From Doris montereyensis (Eukaryota > Mollusca > Gastropoda > Nudibranchia > Dorididae): DNA of 64,000 bases. Shown piece by piece: positions 14,501-43,500 of this stretch. A program made the translations under genes and the position numbers. The notes under the pieces were generated by a model that searched no databases, was not told where the DNA came from, and saw nothing but the letters and a program-made list of their open reading frames with translations. The stretch covers positions 515,001 to 579,000 of the forward strand of contig JAXRKP010000039.1 of assembly GCA_037039925.1 (NCBI GenBank), given 5' to 3'. Position 1 is the stretch's first letter, and each line of letters opens with the position of its first letter.

Positions 14501-16630
14501 TGTTTTCCCAATCGAGTTAAGTGCAAACGATTACCAGCATCTGCTGGAAATAAAAAATCAGACAGATTAGCATCCTGTCTAGGAAAAGAATATAACATTA
14601 TCACCTGTTCCACTTCCTGCTATAGAATCCAGGAGAAATTCCTGCTGTATTTGCCATAATGGTCTAGAATTAACTTCACTAATGAATGAAATGTGTTCAT
14701 TTCTAAAGTTGACAATATTTTTGTCTTCAGGGCCCAGATGGTAAATATTGTGCAGAGGATAAGAATATTCTTTACCGAGTCAAACCTGAGCCAGGCATGG
14801 CTATTGTATTCAACCATCATCGACTCCATGAGGGAGAACGACTAGGGTAATGTCAACTTTTTCCATTCAAAGTTTTCTTTCATTACTTTTCATTCCTTTT
14901 TGTCCATGTATTTCATCCTATTTTTGTATTCAATCATTCATCTCAAAATCAAGCCTTATTTATGGAGCAACAATTAGCATATATGATTATTTACTATTGA
15001 CAAGGCAAAAATCAACATGAGAGATACCAATTTTTCTTATTTGGATGTTAGTAATCGATGTCAGTGTCAAAACTGTATGAAGATAATACGGTTGAGAGCC
15101 CAGCAATGGATTCTGGGGTGAGTTAACATGTCGTTCCAGAGCTAACAGTATCTAGAATGTTGTTGGAAGCAGTCATGGTAATATAGAAGTCCGCCTCTAG
15201 ACCGAGCTACGAGGTTACAAAGTTTTGGATGCTGATGGACTGAACCTGTCTGGTTTATTGCAGTGCTGGGGGATGGTGCACAGTCTAATCTTCTAATAGA
15301 CTTCCTTTCCTCTTCCACATCAGCCTTTGTGTTTTGGGGAAGTCTACACTGAGTAAAGACTTTTCACGCTCAATCATAAGTGATGGGGTTCCTCCCAAAT
15401 GATTAAAGTTTTGACTTAAGATACACAGCATCTGGGCATATCAAGTCCAAATATATATTCTCCTTTTTCACATGAGTGTCTACATCTACATCACTCTGGC
15501 TATTGTTGATTTGAAGACAGAAGAGACATTGACTGAACAGTTGGTCTAAAGTATTTGGTTGAGATGAAAAAAACCCATTTGAATTGTGAAATAGAAATTA
15601 TTTTTCAAACATTTCAATGCTTTTTGAAATGGCATTTTATTTTATCTACATGTATTTCTATCCACTCAGAGATGGCAAAAAGTATATATTGCGTACTGAT
15701 ATAATGTTTGAAAATTCAAATCCCAACACCATGTCCAGAAGCCAAGAAAAAGCACTTCAGCTGTTACAAGAAGCAGACAGGCTTGAGGTAAAAATAGTGT
15801 CTTTTATTTCCTCTACTTGAACCAAGATTGGTTTCAAATATGTATGTTGGTGTGTCATCAGTGTATGTAGATTTTGAGACAACTTTGATATATGAAGGAA
15901 ACCCCAAAAGCCATAAATGTAGATTTATATTTTATTTTTACATTATTTATCCCAGAGAATGTGTCATATCATATTTTATCTTGGAAAATATTTTGTTCTT
16001 TTCTGTGTTTCTCATGTTTGTTTGTTTTTTGTGCAATGTTTTTGTTGAAGTGTGTGTGTGTGTGTGTGGGGGGGGGTTCTCTCTCCTTTTTTGTAGGAGT
16101 ATGGTGGTGAGGAGAAAGAAATGGAAGGCTTGTACTAGTTATTCCTTTAATTTTTAAAATTTTAGATTTCTTCCCCTTGCATGTTGTCTGACGGGTTGAA
16201 ATTTGAAATTATGTTCTTTTCTTTTTGTGTGTATTAAAAAAAATGGACTATGCAGCTTCAAACTTTTTATGTAATTCTCACTCTAATTCCCCCTGCAGTA
16301 TGTCATTCTTTTAAAGTACTGAACCATGACTTATGCATTCCAATTCCATCATGCAATTTCTTGTATTGATATATATGTTTTTAAAATCATGTTCTGTCAT
16401 TAAATATTGCATACCATCTGAATTTGGATTTTTAAAGGCTCTGTCCAAATGATTTATCTTGATGAAATTAGCCTAAATGAAGAGTATAATCTTTTCCTTT
16501 ATTTCTTTTGTACCTAAATTATATATTTCTTTACTTACAGAGTGCTGGTAAATGCTTGGAATCAATGGAATTATACAGAAAGGCCTATAAGTTATTTCCA
16601 GATCTTGATTCTGCTAGGGGAGTATTATAA
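11513..16630 (+). CDS. 2OG-Fe(II) dioxygenase (prolyl-4-hydroxylase type) with TPR-like tail
   Basis: Six exons: 11513-11826, 12799-12955, 13741-13911, 14731-14846, 15670-15787, 16541-16630. All introns are GT-AG, phases match, total 966 nt, 321 residues. The double-stranded beta-helix core is clear. Exon 2 reads LGELLWKRISPFL. Exon 3 reads CRYFPGGHFAPHYDG, with iron ligands H173 and D175. Exon 4 reads FNHHRLHEGERL, with the distal iron ligand H247. Exon 5 reads KYILRTDIMFE, where R261 is the expected 2-oxoglutarate carboxylate binder. Residues 277-321 (EKALQLLQEADRLESAGKCL, then ESMELYRKAYKLFPDLD) form a TPR-like helical pair like that in FBXO9. There is no signal peptide, so it is probably cytosolic or nuclear, unlike collagen hydroxylases. 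Substrate unknown. An AATAAA at 16755-16760 fits the 3' end. Start chosen at the first in-frame ATG. Introns hold a SINE (14385-14665) and GT/AT-rich DNA. Confidence 0.9.
12250..12545. repeat. Cluster of CTCGCACA words in intron 1
   Basis: CTCGCACA or TCGCACA recurs at irregular spacing, for example GGCACTCGCACA twice, within an otherwise AT-rich intron. It looks like a decayed minisatellite. Confidence 0.4.
14385..14665 (+). mobile_element. Old family-1 SINE in intron 3
   Basis: It retains GGTCTTGGGTTCCAATCCTGGC (degenerate B box), AGGTCTGACATTATGTCCC, AAAGACACTTAACACATG, AGATTAGCATCCTGTCTAGG and CACCTGTTCCACTTCCTGCTATAGAA, matching the better copies at 2791 and 27003. The A-box end is decayed. 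It ends about 65 bases before exon 4. Confidence 0.7.
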
Positions 16631-16833
16631 CTGCCATTGACAACTTTCATGTTTCACTACAATTGCTGTGCAAAGTATCAAGATTGCACGACCATTTCAT
16701 ATGTGTAATTCTACATATAGCTTGTTGTTTGGTTTTGATATGTCATTTTATCTGAATAAACTGGGTTGCTTTAAGAAGAGCTGAAACTGTCTACCTTTTC
16801 ATTCAACATACAGTAATTTTTGTATTATTGGTA

Positions 16834-17210
16834 GCACCAAGCATGTGAAAATAGAAGAGGACAATGCAACTATTGAAGGCAAAATAAAGATGATTTATGG
16901 GCAAGGCTTTGAAGGAGGTGGAAGTTATGGGTGAGTGACTGTCAAAGTTGGATGGGGCTGAGGGGTCTCAATTGAATATAAAAGAAGGACCACTAAAGGA
17001 GAGATACAATATTTTATATGATTACTCTTTAAACGTGTCTCCATTTTTAGGCCAGTATTTATATTTCATTATTTGTGATGACTCAGGCTGTTTTTGTTAT
17101 TATTAAACTGGTGCGGGTAACATCAAAGTTTTAGCATATTAATTTTAGGTCCTTATCCATTTTATCTGATGGGTGATTACAGCTACTATTACTATTGGTA
17201 AGTTCTTCTT
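16834..17210 (+). other. Possible downstream coding exons
   Basis: After the dioxygenase stop, two short segments look coding. First, after TTGGTAG at 16834, an open frame reads TKHVKIEEDNATIEGKIKMI and then YGQGFEGGGSYG, ending at a consensus donor GG|GTGAGT near 16931. Second, after TTTTAG near 17149, PYPFYLMGDYSYYYW runs to TG|GTAAGT near 17201. The two do not join in phase without a one-base shift. They could be an alternative 3' end of the dioxygenase gene, another small gene, or chance. Only low confidence is justified. Confidence 0.35.
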
Positions 17211-18069
17211 ACTTCTTCTTTCCCATTTTGTAGCCAAAATGTCCCTCTTATCTGCAATCTTACTTTCTCCTAACACTAAATTACAATTATTATTGGCACT
17301 TTCCCAATAACTTCGTTCTGTCCTAGTTACTTACTATGTAATATAAAGTGTTATCTTTTTGGTAACAAAGTATAATGTATACAATGTCATTATGCTGATG
17401 AGATATTAAATCTTTTACATATTTTCTACAATTTGTGGGTCATCGTGTGAATTCTTGCATTGATTAAGACATCTTGACATAAATTTTGTTCATTCATTCA
17501 GAGAAAAACTCTTCATCAACAGTTTTATTTACATGAAATTCTGAATGAAAGTGTTAATTGTTATTGCATCATTGCAGGACAGACAGATTTAAAAGCAAGT
17601 CTGAGTTCTTTTTAAATAATCTTCATTCAAGCATGGAGATTTTGATTACACTTTATAAAATTCCATTTCATGATCTGAGCACCAGGAAGAGAGATAAGAA
17701 ATAAAGTTTACCTTCTTTTTTAAACAGGTCCTCTGTAGATATGTTAAGCAGGAATAGAAATGTCAGTTTATTAATACAAACTTTTCAATGAGATGAATAA
17801 TGTTAAATGGAAAAGGAAATGTAATTTTTATATCAAGAGAAAGTATAATCATCAAGGATAAAATTAATTAACTAGATCAACTTCAGTGTGTCACTGGCCT
17901 TCGTAGCTTCAACAATTTTAGTAAATCAAAGTTGTATTATCAGAAAAAGACATATCGTTGACTGTAACATTGGTATCTGGGTAAGTGTTCAAAATAAATT
18001 TCCTGCAATGACCACTCAATAGGTGTCGTCTTTGACAAAGATGTACCTTTATCATCATCGTTATCTGAA
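17211..18069. other. Spacer or intron, no gene seen
   Basis: AT-rich unique DNA. One ORF on the minus strand (17918-18100) overlaps the edge of a SINE and has no domain. Confidence 0.45.
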
Positions 18070-18085
18070 ACATGACCAGGCAACA

Positions 18086-18602
18086 GTAAAGTTCCTTCAA
18101 GGTCCTTATAACTCATAGAAATGGAGCTTATCCTGGTTTCTATAGTATGAAGTGGAACAGGTGATAATAATCATCAGCCCATGGCTGCCCAGGCGTTTTT
18201 TTCCAGCGTTGCACTCTTCTTAGGAAAGATACTTCACTCTGCTTTCCTCACTTGACTCGGAGTGTAAATGAGTACCCAGCTATAAGAAGAGAAAGGTCTT
18301 GTCAGTGCCTTACAGGCTCCTGTAATGTATGCTCCCCTGGTAGATGAAAAGGACTTTAAATTAAAAGGGCCTGCTGGGGGATAAATGATGTACAGTCGGC
18401 GAGCCTGTACTTGTGTGAGGATACAGACTATAAACCCATCCTATTAATTTTCTTTCTTTTTTTAATCACCTCCTGGACAGTTAACAACTCTCAAGCTGTT
18501 GTTTGTGCACATTTGCACCTGGATCGAGGAAAAAAAAATGCGTGTCAAGTCAAGTACCGAAGACCCACGATCCCAAGTCTGACACCTAACCACCTACGCC
18601 AC
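18086..18602 (-). mobile_element. Family-1 SINE with target-site duplication, split by a second SINE
   Basis: On the minus strand the tRNA-like head TGTGGCGTAGGTGGTTAGGTG starts near 18602. The 3' tail (GACCTTGAAGGAACTTTACTG) ends at 18086. The 16-base word ACATGACCAGGCAACA flanks it exactly at 18070-18085 and 18603-18618, a clean target-site duplication. The element is interrupted between about 18178 and 18476 by family-4 SINE sequence. Confidence 0.8.
18178..18476 (+). mobile_element. Family-4 SINE nested in a family-1 SINE
   Basis: Contains TGAGTACCCAGCTATAAGAAG, GCTCCCCTGGTAGATGAAAAGGAC and GAGCCTGTACTTGTGTGAGG, then GACTATAAACCCATC, matching the body and tail of the element at 4985-5455. 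The surrounding family-1 sequence resumes on both sides (AGGTGATTA / ATTATCACCTG), so this is the younger insertion. Confidence 0.65.
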
Positions 18603-18619
18603 ACATGACCAGGCAACAC

Positions 18620-19728
18620 TCCATGAATAAATTTATGTCAGTTAAAATAAACATTGGAAAACAAAAAGGACCAGGAAAGGAAATAGGTTAAGCTCTGAGC
18701 TTTGCCCCAAGTAGGGTAGACTGAATTTGTTTCCTTTGGAGTTAATAGATGAGAGCAATGGGTCTATTCCTGCCAGTCAGTTTGTGCTAATCTCAGTGGC
18801 AATCTATAGTAAACAAATATTAGACATGCACATACATGATGTACTGTTATACATATGCCTTAACAATTTTATTTTTATGTCTTAGATGTAATTGTTAGCT
18901 AAGCAAAGTAAAACCGTTTTTAAATAAAACGGTGCCAAAGATCCCACGCATTTCAATGGAATTGACTCATAGTCATATATCCACCCAACTCCCAACCACC
19001 TTTTCCTATGCATTTAATATGCTCTCACACACACACACACACACTCACACTCTCTCCTTCTGCAAATCACTTTTTTGAGAAATTGACTTTATCGATCTTG
19101 AGTAAATATAATTGTATAATAGGTGTACATTATGCTTGAAAAATATGTCTATTTTATGACAAGGCAAATAGTACTCATCTCTCTCTTTCTCATGCCTCCT
19201 TGGAGGAGTATAAAGCGCCAACAAAACGTCTTCGTTCAACTCTGTCCTTGGCCATTTGTCTGATTTCATTCCATGACTTTCCTATTTCCTTTCATTCTTC
19301 TAGTACTCTTAGCTTAAGAATATTTTTCCTTTAAACCCCATACCTGCGCTCATTGGAAAGGAGTTTCAACATCGTCTACAGTATCATGCGAAATCAATCA
19401 AAACTAGGAACATGATGACCTAGTTTACAGTGCGCTATATCTTGTTTTTTTTTCAATTAAACCTGTTCACCATGTGTGGTGATCTCAGGGTGAATTGAGA
19501 GGAAACAGCAAGACGAAAGATAATTCAAAAAGTGAGAGGAAAGAATTTTGACCTACCAGTAGTGCCCGCCAACCACTAATGTGCTAATCCTTCATGGCAA
19601 GGAGCACTGGTTTGGTTCTGTCTGAAATCCATGATTTTTTTCCTGTTTATTTCCTTGTAAGTAAGTTGTATTTGTTTTGTCTGGAGCTCTAATGTCTAAC
19701 ATTAAGAGTTAAGTCTGTACTTTATTAC
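18620..19728. other. Spacer, no gene seen
   Basis: Unique AT-rich DNA with a short (CA)n run at 19027-19044. No domain in any short frame. Confidence 0.5.
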
Positions 19729-19740
19729 AAGATGTGGGAG

Positions 19741-20053
19741 TTAATGTAATGACACAAGATAATATGAAAGCCCCATAGGAACAAAGACGAGACAAACACA
19801 AGGAATAGACAGAAAAAAATCCAGGCCACCATGGGGATCGAACCCGCAACCTCTGCGTCGGTACTCATCGCCTCGCCATGAAAAGAAAGCGTGCTACCAA
19901 TCGAGCTAACTACGCTATCTCCATGATGGCCTGGATTTTTTTCTGTCTATTCCTTGTATTTGTCTCGTCTTTGTTCCTATGGGGCTTTCATATTATCTTG
20001 TGTCATTACATTAACTTCTGACATGTCCCTTGCCTCACTGCTTGTCTTTATCT
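19741..20053. mobile_element. Fold-back element with internal tRNA-like promoter
   Basis: Two arms of about 88 bases, 19741-19828 and 19927-20015, are near-perfect reverse complements (TTAATGTAATGACACAAGAT outward, GACAGAAAAAAATCCAGGCC inward). Between them, on the minus strand, lies a tRNA-like unit: A box TAGCTCGATTGGTAGCACGC near 19908-19889 and B box GGTTCGATCCCCATGG near 19844-19829. The 12-base word AAGATGTGGGAG flanks the element at 19729-19740 and 20054-20065, indicating a target-site duplication. A partial relative of one arm lies at 44284-44350. Confidence 0.75.
19829..19924 (-). other. tRNA-like sequence inside the fold-back element
   Basis: Read on the minus strand it begins GATAGCGTAGTTAGCTCGAT and ends GGTTGCGGGTTCGATCCCC, with good pol III A and B boxes, but its acceptor stem does not pair convincingly and the spacing between boxes is long. 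I treat it as a SINE head and not a functional tRNA gene. Confidence 0.5.
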
Positions 20054-20177
20054 AAGATGTGGGAGGCAACATCTAGAAAGTATTCACCAAGATGATGCAG
20101 AGAAGACCGTGCCAGATTGTATCACTATGCACTATGATACATTCGGTAGCAATTACATGTACAAAAGAAATCTAATA
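20054..20177 (+). other. Possible terminal exon interrupted by the fold-back element
   Basis: After the right target duplication, an open frame reads QHLESIHQDDAEKTVPDCIT and then MHYDTFGSNYMYKRNLI to a TAG near 20175. Joined after GGGAG (20065), it is in phase with the putative exon ending near 17201. No homologous family recognised. The insertion site duplicates the presumed acceptor region. Confidence 0.3.
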
Positions 20178-22198
20178 TAGAAAAAATACACTGTGTTACT
20201 TTTATGAATGATTTAATTTTTTATTTTACATAAAAAATATTCATGCCAAATTTAACAACATTCCTATCTTTTGAATAATTGTGGAAAAATAAGTCCATGA
20301 TAAGAAATCATAGACAGTTGATAATGTTAAAAATTTGGATTTAATAGATTGAATCCCACCTTTATTTACTACATAAAGGCGACTGCAATCATAGATACAG
20401 TCATAACACAATGAATCATTCCTCACATCTCTTTGAGAACAGAAACAAAGAGCAACAAAATGAAAAGAATAAAATCTAAATAAAAAACGATCTGATTAGA
20501 TAAGGTTTATAAACTCGAAATAAGAACTTGTATAAAGAAATGTAAACTTTCAGTGTCAATTTGAATAAATATAAATCATCAATGAAAAAAGACCCTAGTC
20601 AATCATATAGTAATAGTACAATTAGACAGATTGATCTCCCTCCTGCCTTCACAAAAGAAAAACAAGTAAACCTCAAAACGAAAAATTACAAATAAATGAG
20701 GGGGAAAAAAACAAGGATAAAACAAACAAAATATTTGACGCACAACATAATTACTTACAAAATAACACTAACAGGTCATAAACTTATAAAGAATTAAGTG
20801 GGTGTATTTTATTATCTCTTTTAACACATTTTATACGAAAACAAAAGACTTTTCACCATGGTAAGACAACAAATGTAAGGACACATTGTGAAAAAGATTT
20901 ACATGCACTTTGGTACACAAATGAATATGGAAGAAAAAAATTGCAATAATGTAAGTAATTTTATTGTGACAAAATGTCAGTATAACAGATGGATTACATA
21001 CGTTTATATATGTTTATATTATATATCACAGATGCAGAAATACCTACTGATTCTAATAGCTTGTTCTACTAGAAATGCATCACCAGATACACTCACCATA
21101 GTAGGAATGATTTACAACAGTATGAAGCTTGTATCTCTGTTATGTCTATCTACAGCGTTAATTACACAAAAAATGTTCTTACTATATCAGACATAAAAAA
21201 TCTTAACAACTGGGCCACAAGCAGGAACATCAGCCCATCTTCTCACTGTTTGTCCTAACACAAGTAACTTATGTTAGCAAAATTGGAAATTACAAGTAAC
21301 AGAACTCTGGGAAAGCTTACTCAGATCATTCCTTTTTATCAGTTCATTTCAATGTAATAGTCTTACAAATTAGTACAATATACCTAGAATATGATATGCT
21401 CAAACAATGCTTTGGTCATTTCTCTGGGCATGACTTTCTGTTCCATTTAATTTTGGGGTTGGGGCAAGTATGAAGGACAGAGAGAGAGATACAGAGACAG
21501 ACAGAAACAGAGACAGACATAGCAAAATAGAAAGAGCACAGGGAGGAGAGGTTGTGTGGGGGAAAAGTTAAATACTACAAAGTATATTATTGCACCCCAT
21601 TAGTAGTGTCAAAAAGAAAAAGACAGGACTGAAGAAATTTCTATCACCGGCTCTCTGAACCTGTGACACATATCACCACCCGCTTACCTTGAGATTGAGT
21701 CAAGAGAATGGCTGGCTCTACCTGATTGGTTTGCCACGGCATATTGATTTCTCTCCCTTCACTTAAAGAGAATAGTTGTTTAATTTGAGAAAAATAATAA
21801 TCTCTTTAAATAATGTCTTGTTTTGATTCAAAATTTCTTTTAGTTAAAGTTCATGATGATAAGGGGTGTAACAATACAAATTTTGACCTACATTAGACTA
21901 TATCATGACCAGAGTCCTCACAAGATCAGGCATTTCCCTAGGTCTCAAAGCCCAATATAGGTAAAAAATTGCTTAATCATCAATGGGCTTAGGTTTTGGC
22001 TCATTTGTTAGGTGTAGAAGGAAAAGGTACAAAAATGGTAACCCGTAGTTGTTCTACACTCTTTAAAATCTGACCCAGGATGATTTTAATCTTAGCAACA
22101 TCTCTTCACAATGAAAGTAATTAACTTTTTTCCAGGAAGGTCTTTTATCAGGGCTCATTACTATATTAATGCAAATTGAGTCTAGTTTTAGATTTTCA
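20178..22198. other. Spacer between convergent genes; includes 3' UTR of NDOR1
   Basis: AT-rich sequence with no supported gene. A short ACAGAGA-type simple repeat is at 21477-21535. The NDOR1 3' UTR must lie in the right part of this stretch, but I see no unambiguous minus-strand AATAAA close to the stop. Confidence 0.5.
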
Positions 22199-39757
<17,559 letters not shown>

Positions 39758-40264
39758 TATTTATGCTTTGATTATGCTAGCATTACGTGCGATAAATGAG
39801 TATGCAATCTAGATTTCTAGATATATTTGTTTGTTTTCTTATATTCTGACTAAATGGACAAATCTTCTTAGTGAAACGGAAAGTAAAGAAGACACTGTGA
39901 AATAATGTCTCGGTGCGTGAAATAGTATCTCGCAGTCTGGTAATAACAAGTAGCTCGGCTATTTTCATATTCGAGTAAAAACAAAACTATTATATTAGAT
40001 TATAATTTCAAAATTAATAATTTAGTTGTTACAATACATGTATTAATGTTTGGCTTTCTCGTGTCGGATTCTTACTTACTTTGTTAGTCATTTTATCCCA
40101 TTGATATTTTTGTACCTGTAACACCAACAGCACAGTTGAATTCGAAAGTAGGGAGCTTGGAAATAACGAGAACTCAGGAATAGTGCGATCAATCAAAAAC
40201 CCCGTTTTTGTTTGTTTCATTTTTTCAGTCATAAAAGAAATACCTCGTTGATAGCAAGATAAAA

Positions 40265-40357
<93 letters not shown>

Positions 40358-40507
40358 CTAGATTTAGTCGTTTTTGTCACTGCGCGTGTGGGCTTTATAT
40401 CTTTTACCAACTTTTTTGTTTTAAAACGATTTGCCTCTTTACAGGTGTTATTTATTTTACAGTTACATTAGACTTAAATGAGAAAAGGATTTCGTTAAAT
40501 CCAAGTC
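39758..40507. promoter_or_regulatory. Upstream region of NDOR1, with (AT)n array
   Basis: About 750 bases separate the NDOR1 start codon from the P-type transposon. It holds a pure (AT)n run at 40267-40355. The promoter must be here or beyond, but no specific element can be identified. Confidence 0.4.
40267..40355. repeat. (AT)n microsatellite
   Basis: Roughly 88 bases of perfect TA dinucleotide. Confidence 0.97.
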
Positions 40508-43500
40508 GGAGTGAGAGGCTGCGGCGTCACCACACGCATTCTTACTATCCGCTCGCGTGCCGATACTGGAATGCTGGCCGTCATGCTCATTGGGGCAAGA
40601 CGAAGAGAACACAGCTCTTCGGGGCAAGAGGATGGTTGCTAAGCGGTAGAACTACGACCCGCTTAATATTTTGTGCTTTAATGTTTTCGTCGTTGTTGTT
40701 CTTTATGTTTAGACGGGTTTCAAATTGACCAGGAAGGTTGTAAATAGAACTTAATCTTCCAAACATGTCCTTGTTCTTAGATAATAGATCTATGCCTTAC
40801 CTTTTGTAATGAATTCCGATTTGCTTTAAATCTAATCAAGTTGTTTATTGATTAAAGAAAATAATCCTTTTCGTTAGACTGTGACGTTGTGTGCCGATGT
40901 CTTTGTGGATGTATCTGTCCCTTATATATTGCAGAACAGTCGACAGGCTTCTTTTATTATTTGATGTGTTTGATTGTCTTCTGTTTCTATGTGCTGCGAG
41001 TCTTTGTCGTGCTCCCATATATCAGGAAAAACATGGCTACTGACACTGGCGATGACATGTCTGGAGATGGTTCCAAGAAGATGAGGTGTAACTGTACGAA
41101 TTGGACCATCGGGATCTGCGAGGAGTTTTCTCAGCATGCTGTCACATTCCCTGATGATTATGTACATGCCATTACAAAATATTAGGCTACCGTTATTCTT
41201 TCGTTGGGTGAATAAAGATTGATAATGAAACCTGTCAGGAATGCCGGAGTCTGGAGAATATAGTGCTATTTTACATTTCACACATTTGACTCTTTTTGCC
41301 ACAGTTCTTCTAACGAAGCAACTTATGTAGCAAAGGGCATGTTGGTGATATTCACTAGGTGAAGTGATAATCTGGACAAACGGTGCTAAAGACGGGTCTG
41401 TCGGCACTATGGAGTCAGTTTCCTGTTCTATGATGGTATTTTCTGCCTCGTCCATAATAGCGCAATTGCCTCTATTGGGTGGGAGCACCCCGTTTTTCAG
41501 GAGGAGACCTCTGAGCGCCCATTTAAATTGGAGTGCTGCGGGATTGTTGTTCCATCCATGTCGACGACGAATCATGCTGAAAAATGTCTCGAGGTGGTCT
41601 TGAGACAATCTGTAGGTGAGCATATAGCGGTATTCATGTTTCGTCAGCAGCAGTTTGGCAACCTCGATAGTGGATAGCAAGGTGCACATGAATCCCACAA
41701 AGCCAGTCATCCTCCTGCCACGAATAAGGGGTTTCCCATTTGCGTCCTTTAATTCTTTAATATATGTGATTGCTTTTGCAACATCATTTTCTTTTATTTT
41801 CAATTTGTTATTTGTGATAGGGCTTTTATATCCTTTCCCAAAGTGACTTGACGAATTGCACATGTCAAACAGTTTATCAAAGGTGCGTATGAAGTGTGTT
41901 GTGGCATCACTCCCCTCGAATTGAGGCAATTTTATGTCCTCTCTGAGGAAGTCAATCGCACTTGCAACTGATGAAGACAGTGTCTGGCATGCTAACTTGA
42001 CGTTCATTTTGTTTATTTCATAATGCACATGCTTGCCTCTTAATTTATTGGCTAGTACTAAATTGTCATTTTGCTGCAGACTATTCAGTTCAAATATACC
42101 ATTATTTGTATTTATAAGTTTTAAATCCCCGAGAAAGTTTCTAACATTTTTGATTAGGTGACAAGCATCGAAGCAAAAATAAACATTTTCTTTTGTTACA
42201 TGGTTTTCAACGTGAGTTTTAAGGTTGTTGGGATCTGATGAATTGCCCCCTTAAGCAGTTGCTGTTGCCTGATTGGTGTAATTGCCATCACAGACAACAG
42301 CGACGACGCTGTGCCCAGCTTCTGTCACGAGAGTGATTGCATCCTTAACTATTTGTGCCTGTGTATTCGCATTAATTTTGTCCAAGAGAAAGTATCCGAT
42401 TGGCAGTTTAAAATGTTTCTTTAGACCAACCACCATGACGACTAACGTTTCTGTGGCCAGTGTGTCCTCACAGCCGGTGTGGAGATGCCCATAGTTAACA
42501 GAGCCCACATATGTTTGTGAGCCATTGTCATAGCTGTACGCTTTCTTTATGTGTATGGCATCAAACATGACAACTACTTGTCTCCTCTCATCACTGAAGT
42601 CCTTCTTTTAACGTATCCAATACCTCAGAAAGAAATCCTGGACTGCAGTTTCTGGATGATGCCCATTTGCGTATAGTAGAAGAATGTGGTAAAGCGAGGA
42701 ATTTCCTGACATACTCGTATGCCTGGGCGCTATAGAAGTGAAGGGTAACAGCGAAATTTTTAACCTCATCAGTGTAACGCCTACCATGGACGCTGGTCTC
42801 AGTTGCCTTCATCTCATTTTCAATTAAAGATAAGGTTTCCTTATCGAAGTTGAGTTTCAGCAAATGGTGTTGCTCTGATGAGAGCAATTTTACTTCTTCC
42901 ATTTCATCTAAGATGCTAGAAATGGTAGCGTCTCTTCTCTTTAATTTCTGGCGAAGACATTTAATTGCCTTTCCTTTCTCTTTAATGACTGATTTAGCCT
43001 TTTCAAGATTGTTTCTTAAATTTTCTAATTCAGTATTTGTTTCAACTGGTTGGTTTGTATAACAATGGTCCATCATTACTGTGGTACATTTTGCGGGCAC
43101 TTCTGTGTCACCTTTATTGTTGGAAGTACAGCTGACGTCAGCTTGAAAAGAGCGTTTTTTGGGGGATTTTCGAGGAGATTTAGGTGTTGGCTGTTTATAA
43201 CTAGAGTGGGAGGGAAATAAAGACGGAACTGCACTATTGCGTAAGACTTTTCTTTGAGTGTCAAGCTCAAAATCTCCAGGAACGAAGTGATCACTGCAAA
43301 TCTTAGAGTATTTTGTAGGTTTCCATGGGTTTCCACATGTATCTTGGCGTGAAACGCAGCTGATCCATTTAATGAGTCGCTCGGGGTCGGAAAAGGGGAA
43401 CCTGAAATAATTGTTTTTATACTGGTAACAGTAGCGCTCTAGATAACAGCTGCACAATAGTAATGAATTAAATTTTGATAGATACATCCCCCTCCCCCAT

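Noticed and set aside
15050..15560. Possible retroelement fragment in dioxygenase intron 4
   Set aside because: The sequence is less AT-rich than its surroundings but I could not match it to any family, and no frame is open.
19829..19924. Functional tRNA gene
   Set aside because: A and B boxes are good but the acceptor stem does not pair and it lies inside a fold-back element, so a SINE head is more likely.
20241..21196. Short open frames in the spacer after the convergent genes
   Set aside because: No domain, no codon pattern, no splice context; chance frames in AT-rich DNA.
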